Assembly (NCBI GenBank): GCA_947069175.1
Contig: CAMTDV010000007.1
Location: 53,210,083-53,274,082, forward strand
Length of the DNA stretch: 64,000 nt
DNA from: Scalesia atractyloides
Lineage: Eukaryota; Streptophyta; Magnoliopsida; Asterales; Asteraceae
Direction: 5' to 3'
In this document: one piece after another, positions 1-11,165 of the stretch
Layout of the letters: each line of letters opens with the position of its first letter
How positions within the stretch are numbered: the first letter of the stretch is position 1
Notes under the pieces: generated by a model
Databases searched by the model: none
Told to the model about the DNA's origin: nothing
What the model saw: only the letters and a program-made list of their open reading frames with translations
Program-made: the position numbers and the translations under genes

Positions 1-95
1 TGGTAGAAGAATTCTCATTTAGACGTAGGTTGCATTATAAAATAAACATATAATCATTTTTGCTAGAAAGAGATTGACATGTTACAATGTGACGT
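1..95. repeat. Dispersed repeat R-A, partial copy at window edge
   Basis: The stretch with attataaaataaacatat followed by ctagaaagagattgacatg recurs at 11045-11165 and 13495-13626. The match here covers the right part of the repeat, and the window edge cuts the rest. No coding potential is visible. Confidence 0.5.
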
Positions 96-1310
96 GACTG
101 TGAGTGTATATAAAAATGGGAGAGTTTTGTTAACCTTTGGACACGATTTGAAGGTTTAAATTTATCAAACACGATAAAAATAGATTACTCACCACAACAC
201 ATTAGGACAAGTGCACTGGCCATTGGCGTATTATAGTGATTATAAGATACTAAGATCATCCAAGGATACGTGGCCTCTTAGTATCGGAATACAATTAATG
301 TCTATTTAAACAAAAGTAGAGACATGTTTCTAAAGTTTTAATTTTAGATAACATGTATAAGTTGATAAAAGATCGATGGTTGAATCAATCAAAAGAAAAT
401 ATCACATGGGTTTAACTCCCTCTTAATCTCCCTCTTAAAAAAAAGATTAACTCCTGTTTAGCTATGGATTTCCAAAAGATCAATTATACAAAATAAAAAA
501 AAAAGAAATGGCTCCTACTTTAGTTACCAAAGTTTTTCTATGAAGAAAAAAAAATATGGGTGTGTTAATGCCATAGGTGGAAGGCCCCCAATTTTGTAGT
601 TCAACAATATTGGAAAAAAGCAGCAAGGAGACCATCTGCAATGTCGGAGTCAAACCACAACATTATAAATAACAAAAATCCATCACGCAACAACAACCCA
701 TGGTTGTGGTTAAAGTGTTAACTAAAACCACTTATAAGGGATCTTAGCCAACCAAACATTATGAAACTCTTGCTTGGTTTTGCCAATGCGATAGTAATGA
801 ATATGAATTTGACCAAGTATTCAACGCTTAGATTTTTCACCACTTTGAGACATGAATTTAACCGTCTTCCAACGTATTAACACGTTATTGACTACATAGA
901 CATAGAAAATTTGAATGGTTGACTCAGTAAACATAAGGTAAATGATTTGTTTTTAAGAATTTGATAAAATTTACTTTGAATATAGTGATTAGTTATATAA
1001 AAGCTTTGAGGGTTTAAAAGCCATTAAGGGTTCATCCGCCACCCCAAGTGATGCAAGAACTTAAGAAATCATGGCTATAAAAGTAAACATAATCAAACTT
1101 CATTTCTTAAAGAAAGAAAAACAAAAACGATTATTAAAAAAGAGTTCATAATCTTTGACTAATTAAAAACAAAAAGTGCAACAAAGTGTTAGTGTGGAAG
1201 TAATGGTGTTAAAGTGTGTTGTGAATAAAGTGTGTGGTGGTGAATTGTGAGAATGGTAGTAGGTTTATGGATTTTGTGGGGTGCGAGGGATGTTGAGAAT
1301 GGGAGGTAAG
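96..1310. other. AT-rich stretch without a recognisable gene
   Basis: I see no credible ORF, RNA gene or element end here. Homopolymer-rich AT sequence dominates. Confidence 0.5.
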
Positions 1311-1740
1311 AAGCTATATTTATAGGTTGTCCATCGTGCCTAGGTGAGGCACGACCTTGTGTTAACTTTTTCTTGTTTGTCTTTTTATGTCAGTCGTATA
1401 GTTGACATTTTGCATGGATCGAGCATCGCCCGTACCTCGGTGAGGCAAGGCCGTGGTCAAATCTTGTGGGGTCTACCTTGGTTTATCTTCACTTGCGGTC
1501 CTGGGCATGTGGGCGTGTTTGATCAAGCACAAATTTGTTGTCTTCTTTTTTTTCTTCTTTTCATCCAAGGTTGAAGCATGAGATTGTGGTTCATAAGACA
1601 CGACCTTGTGTCGTGCGTGCTGATTTATCTTTTCTACAATGGCTAGGCCATGGGGGCATGTCTGGTAAGGCATGAGGGCATGTTCTTGGTAGAATTTCGT
1701 GAAAAGCTTGATTTCAGGCACGGGAACACCGTCTTTATCA
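1311..1740. other. GC-richer block with recurring short words; unidentified
   Basis: The words aggcacgac, aggcaaggcc and aggcatgagg recur several times. A TATA-like ctatatttatagg (1314-1326) reads CCTATAAATATAG on the minus strand. This could be a remnant of an LTR or another element, but neither ends nor protein similarity are visible. The two small ORFs across it overlap on opposite strands and resemble nothing I know. Confidence 0.25.
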
Positions 1741-2967
1741 TTTGGTGGCCCTATTGTACCTAAAAAACAAATGGAAACAAATAAATAACTTATTTAATTA
1801 TTATATTTCTCAAGAAAATGACTAGGTTTAGGCCCCAAATGATGTGAAATAGTCTGTTTTTGCACATCACAAAAGCTTTTGCCTATAACTAGGTGTGTTT
1901 AAACAAATCAAAATTTGAATTCGCGAATGAATCAAATTTTGTTTTTCTACTCCTGGATTCAAATTCGATTTAAATTCGGTTGATTCAATTTGATTTCTCA
2001 TCCAGTTTGAAATTTTTTTCGGATCCGAGTTCACAAAAGAAAATTTACAAAAGATCTATTTTTAAAACTAGTACAAACTTGGGTTATATGTAACATCAAA
2101 AATACAAATCTATAAAACTAATAAACCATGAAAAAATTAAATAACCTAAAATCATAATTGTGACATCCAAAATACAAATTTGAACTAGACACATGATAAA
2201 AGTTCATAATAAAGTGGCAATATGCTAACATTTAAATCATTCACGTTGAAACTTAAAATTGAAATACAAGTTGATATTAGAAATTAAAAACTAAAACATT
2301 CAATATATTAATGCACATTAAAAGTTCTATGCATGTTTCTAATGCGAATTTCGAATAAAAAATCACAAATTCTAAATTTGATTTTAGTTTTTAAATCGAA
2401 TTAGAATATCGAATCAAATTTCAGTTATTGATTGTCGAATCAAATCGATCGAATTTCAAGTTTTTCAAGACTGATCCAAATATTTTTTTGAGGTTAGTTG
2501 ACTTACACTATAAATATAAAAATCTATACTCAAATTTACCTATTGTCACATGTTTGCGGTATTTCACACATTATTTTTGCATGTTACCTAGTCTGCTTCG
2601 CGCCATTAAATTATACAGCCACTAATCAGGAAAAAAGTGTTCCAAGTGTGAGTAAAGAAAAGTTACAAGACAAATAAAGATACACTCTCATAAAAAATAT
2701 AAACAAGATCCTAGGTGATGTATGTAACAATCTAAAGACGAATGCTTTATCTAATAGTTAACATTTTGTCTCTTTCGTATATTTTTCCGGTACTATGAAT
2801 CAATTATTTTTGTTTTATAGCCAAATAATAAGAGAAACCGGGATGTAAAACTAATTTAGTAATAAACGAATTTAACTACATTAAGATAGTTTTATTGTGG
2901 TTAAAAGTGGGTTTTAAACTAATTATATATATTATATAATTTTATAGTTTTATAGAGGTTGGTTAAC
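1741..2967. other. AT-rich stretch with degenerate aattcgaatcaaatt motifs
   Basis: Imperfect, mutually inverted copies of aaatttgaattcg and cgaatcaaattt occur between about 1900 and 2450, after a taggtgtgtt start at 1891. This style is common in decayed hAT-type non-autonomous elements, but no pair of termini can be proved. No gene is seen. Confidence 0.25.
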
Positions 2968-3153
2968 GTATAATATTTCTTAACGTACGATGTGTACGAG
3001 ACGAAATTACGCACGTTATAAAACTTAAAAACCCTAATCACGCATGTTGAAAACCATAATCACGCATATACAAAATCAGAAATCATGCACGAGGTAAAAA
3101 AACCTAATCACACATGTTTTAATTTCATCAGCGTACGTTAAGCAAAATTGTAC
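2968..3153. mobile_element. MITE with 25-bp imperfect terminal inverted repeats
   Basis: The left end (2968-2992) and the reverse complement of the right end (3129-3153) agree at about 21 of 25 positions and share the core CTTAACGTACG. Inside are several copies of a short word of the type accctaatcacgcatg. At 186 bp with no ORF it fits a non-autonomous DNA transposon. The superfamily is not clear because no certain target duplication is visible; the right flank runs into a TA microsatellite. Confidence 0.6.
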
Positions 3154-3163
3154 AATACACTTT

Positions 3164-3166
<3 letters not shown>

Positions 3167-3209
<43 letters not shown>
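3167..3209. repeat. (TA)n microsatellite
   Basis: Uninterrupted TA dinucleotides, 43 bp. Confidence 0.95.
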
Positions 3210-3212
<3 letters not shown>

Positions 3213-3360
3213 TTAATAGATGTCAATGAATAGTGTTTTAGTTATTATAATAATACGTAAATTTTTTTTATATTTTTAGTGTTTTAATATTATATAGTTT
3301 TTTTAATACTTTTATTATTTCAATATGATAATAATTATTATTTTCTTTACTTTTTAAGTT

Positions 3361-3880
3361 GGATAAGTTTGGTGTCAACCGGTACTCGTATCGAAAATAC
3401 TGGTATGGTTCGGTTCATTTTCAGTACATGAAGGTAAAACCGGCACCAGCCTGGTACTAGAAAACAACAAAAGTTGGTACCAAATAGATTTAGTTCGGGA
3501 AATTCGGTACTACTGGTACCATTTGCTCATCTCTGATCACGGTTACCGTACGAAAAACAACGGTATCATAAACTTTTTTTTGTTGATTTTATTCAACTTT
3601 TAATTATTTCTTTTTTAGTTTCAGGGGGTAGGGATGAGCTCGGTGTCAATCAATACCGAAAATACCAGTTACGGTACCAGTATATGAAGGTAAAAACCGG
3701 TAACGAACAGGTATCAGGAATGCCAAAAGTCGGTACCGAATTGGTAGTTACGATCTTTCGATTCGGGAAATTCGATACCGGTACACAATACCATTTGCTC
3801 ATCTCTGGCCGCGGGTTTCATACGAATAACATCATTATGGTACAACTTTTTGGTTAATTTTCTTTTTCTTTCTCTATATT
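3361..3880. repeat. Two tandem copies of a GGTACCG-rich dispersed repeat
   Basis: Copy 1 (about 3361-3600) and copy 2 (about 3631-3880) share the order cggtgtcaa, accgaaaatac, tatgaaggtaaaa, cgggaaattcg and accatttgctcatctctg. A third diverged copy lies at 28201-28370. No ORF is present. This looks like a high-copy non-autonomous element; its class cannot be fixed from the sequence alone. Confidence 0.65.
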
Positions 3881-4670
3881 TTCTTACGCGCTCGTCGTGA
3901 TTTCAAAACACATGTAAACACAAACTAAATAACAAAAGAAGTGTGCCGCAACACGACGATTGTTAAAAACCTAATTAATTTATTAATTCTATATGTTTGA
4001 AGGATACCCTTTTTACGATACTCTTGTGCAATCAAATCATACCCCGACTCACGACATAACAAGACTCGGGCAGCATAAGAAAAGCGAAGACCCACGCTAA
4101 AAGTTAATAACATAGAAAAATGTATCTTGATGACATAGATGCATTAAGTTTAATGAATAACTTAAAAACTCCTATTTGCGTAAAGACAATAACCATGCAT
4201 CATTATATATGTTTATAATCGAATACAAATGCTTCTAAAAATAAAAAGGCGTACAAAGTGTATCATACGGACTACGATTGACCTCATTCAAGCGGCATAA
4301 CTGGAACCGTCTTATTGAACTATACAATATGAGATTTTAGATTTTCACTTTTGGATTTGTGTTTTTTTTTTGCGACTCCTTGTGTATTTTTTCCTCAAAA
4401 TTGTGTTATACATTTCGGTGTTGCGTCATATTTTGCTTGACAGTGTGTAATCTTGTGACTCATTGTGTTTTCTCACATTTCTTATTTTTATAAGCATTTG
4501 TATAATAATTTAACCGTAGTTATATAACTCATAGTTAAATCCGTGTTTGTATTGTACGTAGCAAAATATAACATATCAAAACACATAAAAAAGGAAAATA
4601 CTATGAATAACACTTACTTTCTTTGAGTACGATATTATAATTTAGTTTCTTATTCCCACAACCGATCCAA
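3881..4670. other. No gene seen
   Basis: AT-rich sequence with only short unsupported ORFs on both strands. No repeats with recognisable ends. Confidence 0.5.
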
Positions 4671-4924
4671 TATATATATATATATATATATATTATATGG
4701 GGTTCCAGAGTGAACACTAGTGTACTTGCGAACTGAGTGAACAAATCCTGACCATTGATTTATATACGTGTATGGCTAGGATTTCATCATCAAATCGTAA
4801 AGTACACTGGTGTATTTTATCATCAAATCCTGGCCATTGATTTACACACGTGTATTAATAATCAAGGGCTAGGATTAGTTCACACAGTTCACTATCAAGG
4901 AGGTTGTTCGCAAATGATCCTAAT

Positions 4925-4962
<38 letters not shown>
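4671..4962. mobile_element. Fold-back MITE-like element inserted in a TA microsatellite
   Basis: The core (4699-4926) is flanked on both sides by (TA)n (4671-4693 and 4927-4962). Its two halves are imperfect inverted repeats: agtgaacaaatcctgacca on the left answers to the reverse complement of the right half, which reads tgtgaactaatcctagccc. A related ccattgga segment occurs at 30790-30830. MITEs that insert into TA microsatellites are known in plants. No coding capacity. Confidence 0.55.
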
Positions 4963-4964
<2 letters not shown>

Positions 4965-5151
4965 TTTGCCAAGCGTAAGCATAGTTGCATTTCAACCAAA
5001 GACATAAATCGCTATTTTATTATAGCACAAGAAAATATTACAAACATATAAAACGGAATAACGCTTGGAATAAAACGTATTTCGAATAACATATTTTATT
5101 TTTAAGTTCTATAATCTTTTATTATCAAAGCAGACAACTGAGGATCAAGAT

Positions 5152-6353
5152 TCAGGGATAAGCTTCAATAACGGATTGATAGGCTCGAATGTGTTTTATG
5201 GTATAACGAGTGAATCCAGCCTCATGAAACACGTAGGACCATTCTTTGGTGGTCCGCTCTTTGCCATCACTTGTATGAGCCATCATAACCATATCAAGCA
5301 GCAATCCTGCACCTTTGAACTCGTGATCTTCTTCTCGTCCAACAATTGCATCTACAATAATCACCTTTCCAGTATCTTGAGGAATCGCCTCACGACATTT
5401 TCTAAGTATGGCAATGCAGTCGTCGTCTGCCCAATCATGTAATACTTTCTACAATAGTAAAAATACCATTACATAACACTTGATTAAGGTTGTGTTTGTT
5501 TTATTTAAATTGTGGTGTTGCATAGCCAACTAAATTTGATTTAGTATATACTTTAAGAACATTTTTCTTAACATAATGGGACTCACCATAATATAAACAG
5601 CATCAGCTTTTGGAACATGATCAAACATGTTACCTCCAACCTGTTCAACACCTACAGATGCAGGAGCTACGGACACCACATGTGGAAGATCGAAATTGAT
5701 CCCTTTGATCCATGGACAAGCCTCCACAATCGACCGTAGAGCTGTTCCATCACCACCACCAACATCCACCAAAGTCCCTACACCCTCAAACACCTCTCGA
5801 CAACCTCCAATCACAGCCGCCACCCCGGCCCTAGCATCACACGCCATTCCATCATTAAAGAGCTTACTATGACTGGGATTTTCTGCACAGAATCCCATAG
5901 ATCTTTCCCGTGTGCTGCTTCAAAGGGCAAGCCTTCATTACCCAAAACCCAAGCAGTTAGCTTGTGCCATGGAGCCAACATAACCGGAGTGCTCTCTACA
6001 AGCACCAAATCAGCCATGCTATGCTTTCCATTCCTTGTTAGGAGCCGAGACAGTGGGGTTTGAGTGTACCCAACACATGTTTCGGATATGGGTTTTTCTT
6101 GAAATACCTTATAATGTATCAAGAACCTCATGATCCTATACAACGAAGCCTGTGAGCACTTGAGTTCTGACGCAAGGTCAGCAAGAGTCATCGGGGATTC
6201 GCGGTTCTCGAGGATGTCAGGTATTCCAAGCTCAATGGCACACTTCACAACAGCCGTGCGAGTGAAACCAAGAATAATGTTCCATATCTCTTCTTGGGCG
6301 GCCACTTCCTCGTCTTTAAAATTATGAATCTCTATCTTAGATTCTGAACCCAT
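5152..6353 (-). CDS. COMT-type plant O-methyltransferase, two exons, one frameshift
   Basis: A SAM-dependent small-molecule O-methyltransferase (caffeate OMT/flavonoid-alkaloid OMT family). Exon 1 is 6353-5587 and exon 2 is 5448-5152, with a 138-bp GT-AG intron. It starts with MGSESK; the plant dimerisation helices fill about residues 15-110 (winged-helix part EIWNIILGFTRTAVVK). The SAM-binding glycine loop LVDVGGGDG lies near residue 195. Exon 2 opens with the catalytic-His block KVLHDWADDD and ends with QSVIEAYP, the usual C-terminus. Total length near 354 codons fits the family. Around 5891-5893, just after HGKDLWD, the frame shifts: the block ENPSHSKLFNDGMACDAR is one base out, as if one T of a T-run were lost. 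Either a recent pseudogene or a sequencing error. The substrate cannot be told; it looks nearest to the norcoclaurine-6-OMT/acetylserotonin-OMT-like group. Confidence 0.9.
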
Positions 6354-6396
6354 TTTTCTTTACAATTATTTCCAGGAATGGTAAGAATTAAGCCTC

Positions 6397-6406
6397 CTTT
6401 AAATAG
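6397..6406 (-). promoter_or_regulatory. Probable TATA box of the O-methyltransferase
   Basis: On the minus strand this reads TATTTAAAGG, about 45-55 bases upstream of the methyltransferase ATG at 6353. The spacing would leave a very short leader, common in this family. Motif only. Confidence 0.45.
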
Positions 6407-6826
6407 CAAGAAAGCTTGCATGATTACATATTTTTTATAATAATTTAACTTAATGCAACGTTAAAAAGATAGATTGCTTTTTAATTCTCACCTAATTCAA
6501 TATGATGCATAGTAGGAGTCGTTTTCTCAGCTATTACAAGGCAAGTGGCCCATTGTTACGATACTTCATTTTTATTAGTTTTCGGCTAAAAAGTATGAGA
6601 GAAAAAGGGCTTGCAATGTATTCTTTTAGCGATTAGAAGTCGATAAGTTTTAGTATACTAGCTATAGTAAACCAAAAAGAAAACAAAAGAATATAAATGT
6701 AACTTGCCTACAGTTAAATTTTAGTTAGATAATAAACAATGGGTGTTAATATTCACACACTACTTCCCTCTATCCCTTTCTATATATATATATATAAAGA
6801 GATATAGTGAAAAGGATGTGAGAATA

Positions 6827-7136
6827 AGGGTCTGTTTGCTATAGGGTAATAACATGGGCGAGGTAATAGAATTGACGAGGTAATAGAATTGATCATTACC
6901 ATTCCATGTCTTGTTTGGTTACCATATGAGAATGAAATAAATCACTACTTTTTGTTGATTGGTATGCAAGAAAAGGCGAAAGAATGAAATCGGATGGCGG
7001 TGGTCAGTGGTGGGCGTTGATGATAGGTGGGAGTTGTAGCGGCGACGATGGATGGTGGTGGGTGGTGCCGTTGGCGGGTGGTGACAGCGGCGGTGGTGGT
7101 GGATGACTGCAAAGTTGGGCGGCGGTGGTGGTGTAA
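6827..7136. mobile_element. Fragment of a MITE-like element with a GGTGG-rich interior
   Basis: It begins with gggtctgtttgctataggg, followed by gaggtaatagaattga twice, the style of a plant MITE terminus. It continues into ggtggtgg and gcggcgg words (6990-7130) and breaks off where the gag remnant starts at 7138. No opposite terminus is visible. The G-rich part is sharply different in composition from its surroundings. Confidence 0.35.
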
Positions 7137-7137
7137 C

Positions 7138-8911
7138 CTACTGTTCGCACCAATGTGTTGTATAACCTTTCTTATGACAGCTCTTGCGCACTGGGCCACC
7201 GTGCACCATATTGACGGAAGCTTGCTTCAGCTTCTTATTACTCGTGCATTCATCACCGCGAATAATCTGAAGAACCTCCTTGAGCACATTTTGAAGCAGA
7301 TGAGTGAGCTTCCCACTCTTTAATGCTTTCTCAATCTCAGTGCGCAAACTGATGCAGTTGTCGGTAGTATGCCAAGTATCCTTATGATAATCACAGAAAA
7401 GGTTTGGATCCTGACCTTTTTTGTTTTTCATTGGTTGTGGCTGTTTAAACTGATGATTCTCGGTGCTAAGTACCTTTGCTGGAGTTTTTGTCAAAGGTGT
7501 CCACTCCATGTCTCTATTTTCCTGTTTTATCGACCTTTGGGTAGTAATTTTGTTGATTGTTGCGTGTGCATCAATCGGAGAATAAAAAATAGAGTGTTGG
7601 TTCGACTCTTTCCAATTCTTCTTGTTCTTCTTACCAATATTTCTGCTCATATCTTGTGGACGATACTGAGGCATGGGAGGTCTGTTGCAACTCAAGTTGC
7701 GCTCAGTTTGAACATAAACTTTGACTGCCGCCATAAGTTTTTCCTAACTTTTCGGGAGACCAACGCTTCCCGATAAAACTTTTATCATCTCATCACATCG
7801 AACGGCATACTTGAATTGTGCGCGAATGAAGTCTTCATGTACATCACCGATCTCAAGGACTTCCTTGTTATAACGAGTAGTGAAATCGTCCAAACTTTCG
7901 TCATCTCTCCACCAGATGTTCATGACATCTGAAGAGTCTCTGACATATCGCCGCTGCTGGCTGAAGTGAGTTAAGAACTTATCATTGAGATCATTCCAGA
8001 AAGTTAGTTTACCTTTTGGTAGGTTGTCAAACCATAGGCACGCAGCACCTGCGAGGGTTTGAACAAACAAATGACACTACATAGGCAACGTCCATCCCCA
8101 AATGAGTCCTGCGCTAGTAAACAAGCGCATGTGATCATCCAAATCTGACATACTTGTTGAATTTTCCCACATTGGATGGTAACTTTGCATGCTCAAGCGG
8201 AGCCACCGCAATTTCCTTCACAAACTTGGATTGTTCTACTGCTTCAACTGGTCTATAGATCAGATTATAATCATGTTCAGCCTCTAGATTGTATACCTCG
8301 CGTGACTTAGGTTTGTACGCAACATTATCCTTCTACAAATGGTTAAACATACTAACACTGTCATCTTCGTCATATGTCTTGTCATACTCTTCTTGTTGGG
8401 TGTCCCGCCCATGAGATGGACGCGGGCCCAAACGAGAACGAGCCAATGCTCGCTTCTTGGTATTTGACTCATAAATGGGTTTGGACTGAGAAAATTCTTC
8501 TGTCTCTCTCGCAGAGACGTGTGATGGTACACGCTCTCTAATCGGTGAATCATAACTCAACATTTGCTTTGTAGGCGAAGCATGCACGTGAGTCGTCGGC
8601 AATTGCACTGGTGCGACCGACGCGTTGGTGTGTGCACAGAGTTGCGCATAAACAACATTTAGAGTGGTTTGAGATTTGACGAACCAGGATATCAGAGTCT
8701 CACCAAGAGGTAATATTGACGCGAATTGAACAAAAGGAGTTTCACCTTGAACCCTCGGAGTTACTTGAATGTTCACACAACCGGAATCGTGACGAACATA
8801 AGCATCCTCAGAGAATTCTTCCTCCACTTGTCTGTCGACCCGAGAAACATGAACTGTGTTCCTGACCTCGGCCCGAGGACCTTATGGCAAACTCGGCGGA
8901 CCGTCAGTCAT
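7138..8911 (-). pseudogene. Ty3/gypsy (Tat-type) gag remnant
   Basis: A decayed capsid/nucleocapsid gene. It starts at ATG 8911 (MTDGPPSLP, then a stop). Recognisable parts are the low-complexity N-terminal region (8827-8333), the capsid block with LAGAACLWFDNLPKG and FLTHFSQQRR (8070-7744), and the nucleocapsid CDYHKDTWHTTDNC (about 7400) followed by KSGKLTHLLQNVLKE. Breaks: an early stop, at least one frameshift between 8333 and 8070, and a stop at 7744 where a Trp codon is expected. It is cut at 7138 before any protease or RT. Its LTR lies directly upstream (9026-9847). Confidence 0.75.
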
Positions 8912-9025
8912 GACTAAAGGTCGTAAGAAACAAACAAGAGATGAAAATTAAAAGAGGAAAAAGTGGATGGCACCTATGAAGAAACACCGAACTGAGATCT
9001 ATCGGAATAGATCTATGTCCGTGGA

Positions 9026-9847
9026 TGCGGTTTCTGCATTTGAGGGTTAATCTCCTGCTTGATCGTCGGGAATTAGTACAAAACAGAAAACCGTTAGCCT
9101 CGCCACGGGGAGAATGGGGATTCTCTCCGTGACCACCCTTTGGCGTGAGAATAAGTACAGTGGCTTGAAGAAGATGAAGTGTAAGTAGTGAAGAGTAAAA
9201 ATAGCTTGTACCTCAAGTCTTCTATTTATAGCCAGAGATTTGCGTGTCAAGATTTAACGGAGTGATAATGGAATCTTTTCATCGTTAATGGTTACAGTTT
9301 CATTCATGCACACGGATTAGAAGATGATTGACCATTCGGGAAGAGCCACGTGGACAGTGATTTACTTTGGATCTTCATGAAGATACTGCTGATATTGGGT
9401 GCAAGATAGATGTCCCAGATGTTGCCACGTCACATTCGGTTATAACTGAATAAGGGCCTGCACGATTGCCATTTAATGCTTCTAGAAGATCCAAGGCTGT
9501 GGAGCCTTGATCTGTTGCCACATATCCAGTTGGTTATAACTAGAAAAGATTCATTTAGCTAGTTCTTTGTTACCTACGCATAAAGATGTCTGCGCCCGGA
9601 CTTGAGAGTTTTGACAGTTTCTTCTTACTTCAAGCTTAACTATACCTTTGTGCGGTTCTGCGTAAGGGTGTTAAATGAAGTTTTAGATGTTTTGCTCTTT
9701 GTTCTTGCGCGAGGTTAATATAGACTGCTTCTTAGATCTGACTTACCTTTGTATGAGGCGCGTAAGGTCTACTAACTGATCTAGTGATATTCTGATGGTA
9801 TGATCTCCTGCGCCAGCGCAGGGTTTCTGGGACCATACCCCTTCACA
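9026..9847 (-). mobile_element. 5' LTR of the Tat-type gag remnant
   Basis: On the minus strand it starts TGTGAAGGGG (9847) and ends near TGCAGAAACCGCA (9026), about 820 bp. It lies about 115 bp upstream of the gag ATG. It shares with the LTR at 21024-22151 the words gttagcctcgccac, ttctccgt and ggcgtgagaataagta, at the same place relative to a TATA box. The ends are inferred from TG/CA and this comparison; no primer-binding site is certain. Confidence 0.55.
9223..9230 (-). promoter_or_regulatory. LTR TATA box
   Basis: On the minus strand reads CTATAAATAGAAG inside the LTR, pointing toward the gag remnant. The LTR at 21024-22151 has a TATA box at the equivalent place. Confidence 0.6.
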
Positions 9848-9863
9848 TACATACATACATACA
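9846..9863. repeat. (CATA)n microsatellite
   Basis: About four and a half copies of a 4-bp unit adjoining the LTR start. Confidence 0.85.
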
Positions 9864-9884
9864 TTCCTAAATTTTATGGGTTAA

Positions 9885-10555
9885 TTATGCGTGTGCGGAT
9901 TATGCACTATGTGCCAACGTTGCTTTAATGACACCAAATGTCTGTTCCACACCATTTCTTGTCGACTCATGGCATGTCTTTAAATTCTTTGGTTTTCATC
10001 TTTTGGGTATGTGAAAGATATGGCAAACATTGCATATTCGGTGTATATTCGGTTAGCAAGATTATAACTGTGCTTGTGTTCCAATCCTTAAACCACATAC
10101 TCTTTAATCTTTTTTTATGATGTCGTTGAAAATGTTAGACTATTGGAACACGTGAATTTCATTATTTGAACTTGCAATACCAAAGAAAGCATGTCAAAAC
10201 CATATATCTTGTGGCACCATAACTTCTAGTGTTATTGTTGGATGCGAGTGATCACCACACATATACGGACCTCGTCATGCATTAGGACATTGCGTCACGG
10301 TCCATGCGTACAACCAATGTTGCCAAGTATTCTAGGAGATCCATGTTTTGTTTCATACACTTCATACAATTTTCGGATATCACTCTATATTGGTTTACAC
10401 GAATACTTCTTGTTATATAGGTTGATTACGCCTTTGGAGAATTTGTAAGTATTTCCAATGAGGGTTTTTCGTATTTCTTCAAATACTCATCCCAAATATC
10501 ATTATATGTGTTGTATGCTATTTGACTACTTGTCGATATGCAATACTGTAAAGGA
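9885..10555 (-). pseudogene. PIF/Harbinger transposase remnant (HARBI1-like)
   Basis: Degenerate translations of the minus strand follow the order of plant Harbinger transposases: EVYETKHGSPRILGNIG then CTHGP (near 10350-10295), a GDHSHPT-type region reading VVITRIQQ, KLWCHKIYGFDM, a block like NRIYTEYAMF, and near 9960-9900 the tail resembling KDVERAFGVLQARW (visible as GVEQTFGVIKATL). Many frameshifts and stops break it. The first catalytic Asp, normally in the I-D-C-H motif, is Gly here (NIGCTH). No inverted-repeat ends were located. Clearly inactive. Confidence 0.65.
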
Positions 10556-10564
10556 GTAAGACCC

Positions 10565-10830
10565 TTTCTATAGGGCTGTTCAATTTTATCCAAAACCCAA
10601 AACCCGACCCGAATTCAAAGACACCCGAAGCCGAATTAGAGAATATCCAAAAAACCCGAACCCCCGACCAACCCGAACTTTAAATGGTTTGGTTATCGGG
10701 TCACTTTTCCCCACCAAAAATCCGAACAACCCAACCCGAAAAACCTGAAACACCAAACCCGAATAAAAACCCAAACATTTATTATAAGTGTTTTGGTTTT
10801 TAGTTTTTAATATATGGAACATTAACTTTT
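10565..10830. repeat. CCCGAACC-rich low-complexity repeat, hAT-like end
   Basis: It begins tatagggctgttcaat and continues with many acccgaa/cccgaac words. A second tagggg-tgttc start lies at 11012. The style is that of termini of non-autonomous hAT elements, but both starts are in the same orientation, so no complete element can be drawn. Confidence 0.35.
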
Positions 10831-11044
10831 GTGACTTTTAAATACTGTAATAGCATATTGTCAAATAATATTAGAACTTTGATTATATTTTTAACGTAGT
10901 ACTATAATTTTGATGATATTTTGTAAAAAAAATCTTTATTTTTTATTTTACATCTAAACCGGAAAACCGAATAAAAATGCAGGATGCATGGGATGGTGGT
11001 CACGTCAATAGGGGTGTTCTTCACTTTTTTAGGGTTTTGGGGTT

Positions 11045-11165
11045 TTATAGCTAACATCCCATACTTGATTTCAAGATAAAAATGGTTGGAAAGATTATCA
11101 ACTAGATGAGGGTTATATTATAAAATAAACATATTCTATATATATATATATATATATATCAATTC
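11045..11165. repeat. Dispersed repeat R-A, copy 2
   Basis: ttatagctaacatccca through a (TA)n tract (11137-11159). Nearly identical over about 90 bp to 13495-13602 and partly to 1-95. Confidence 0.7.
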
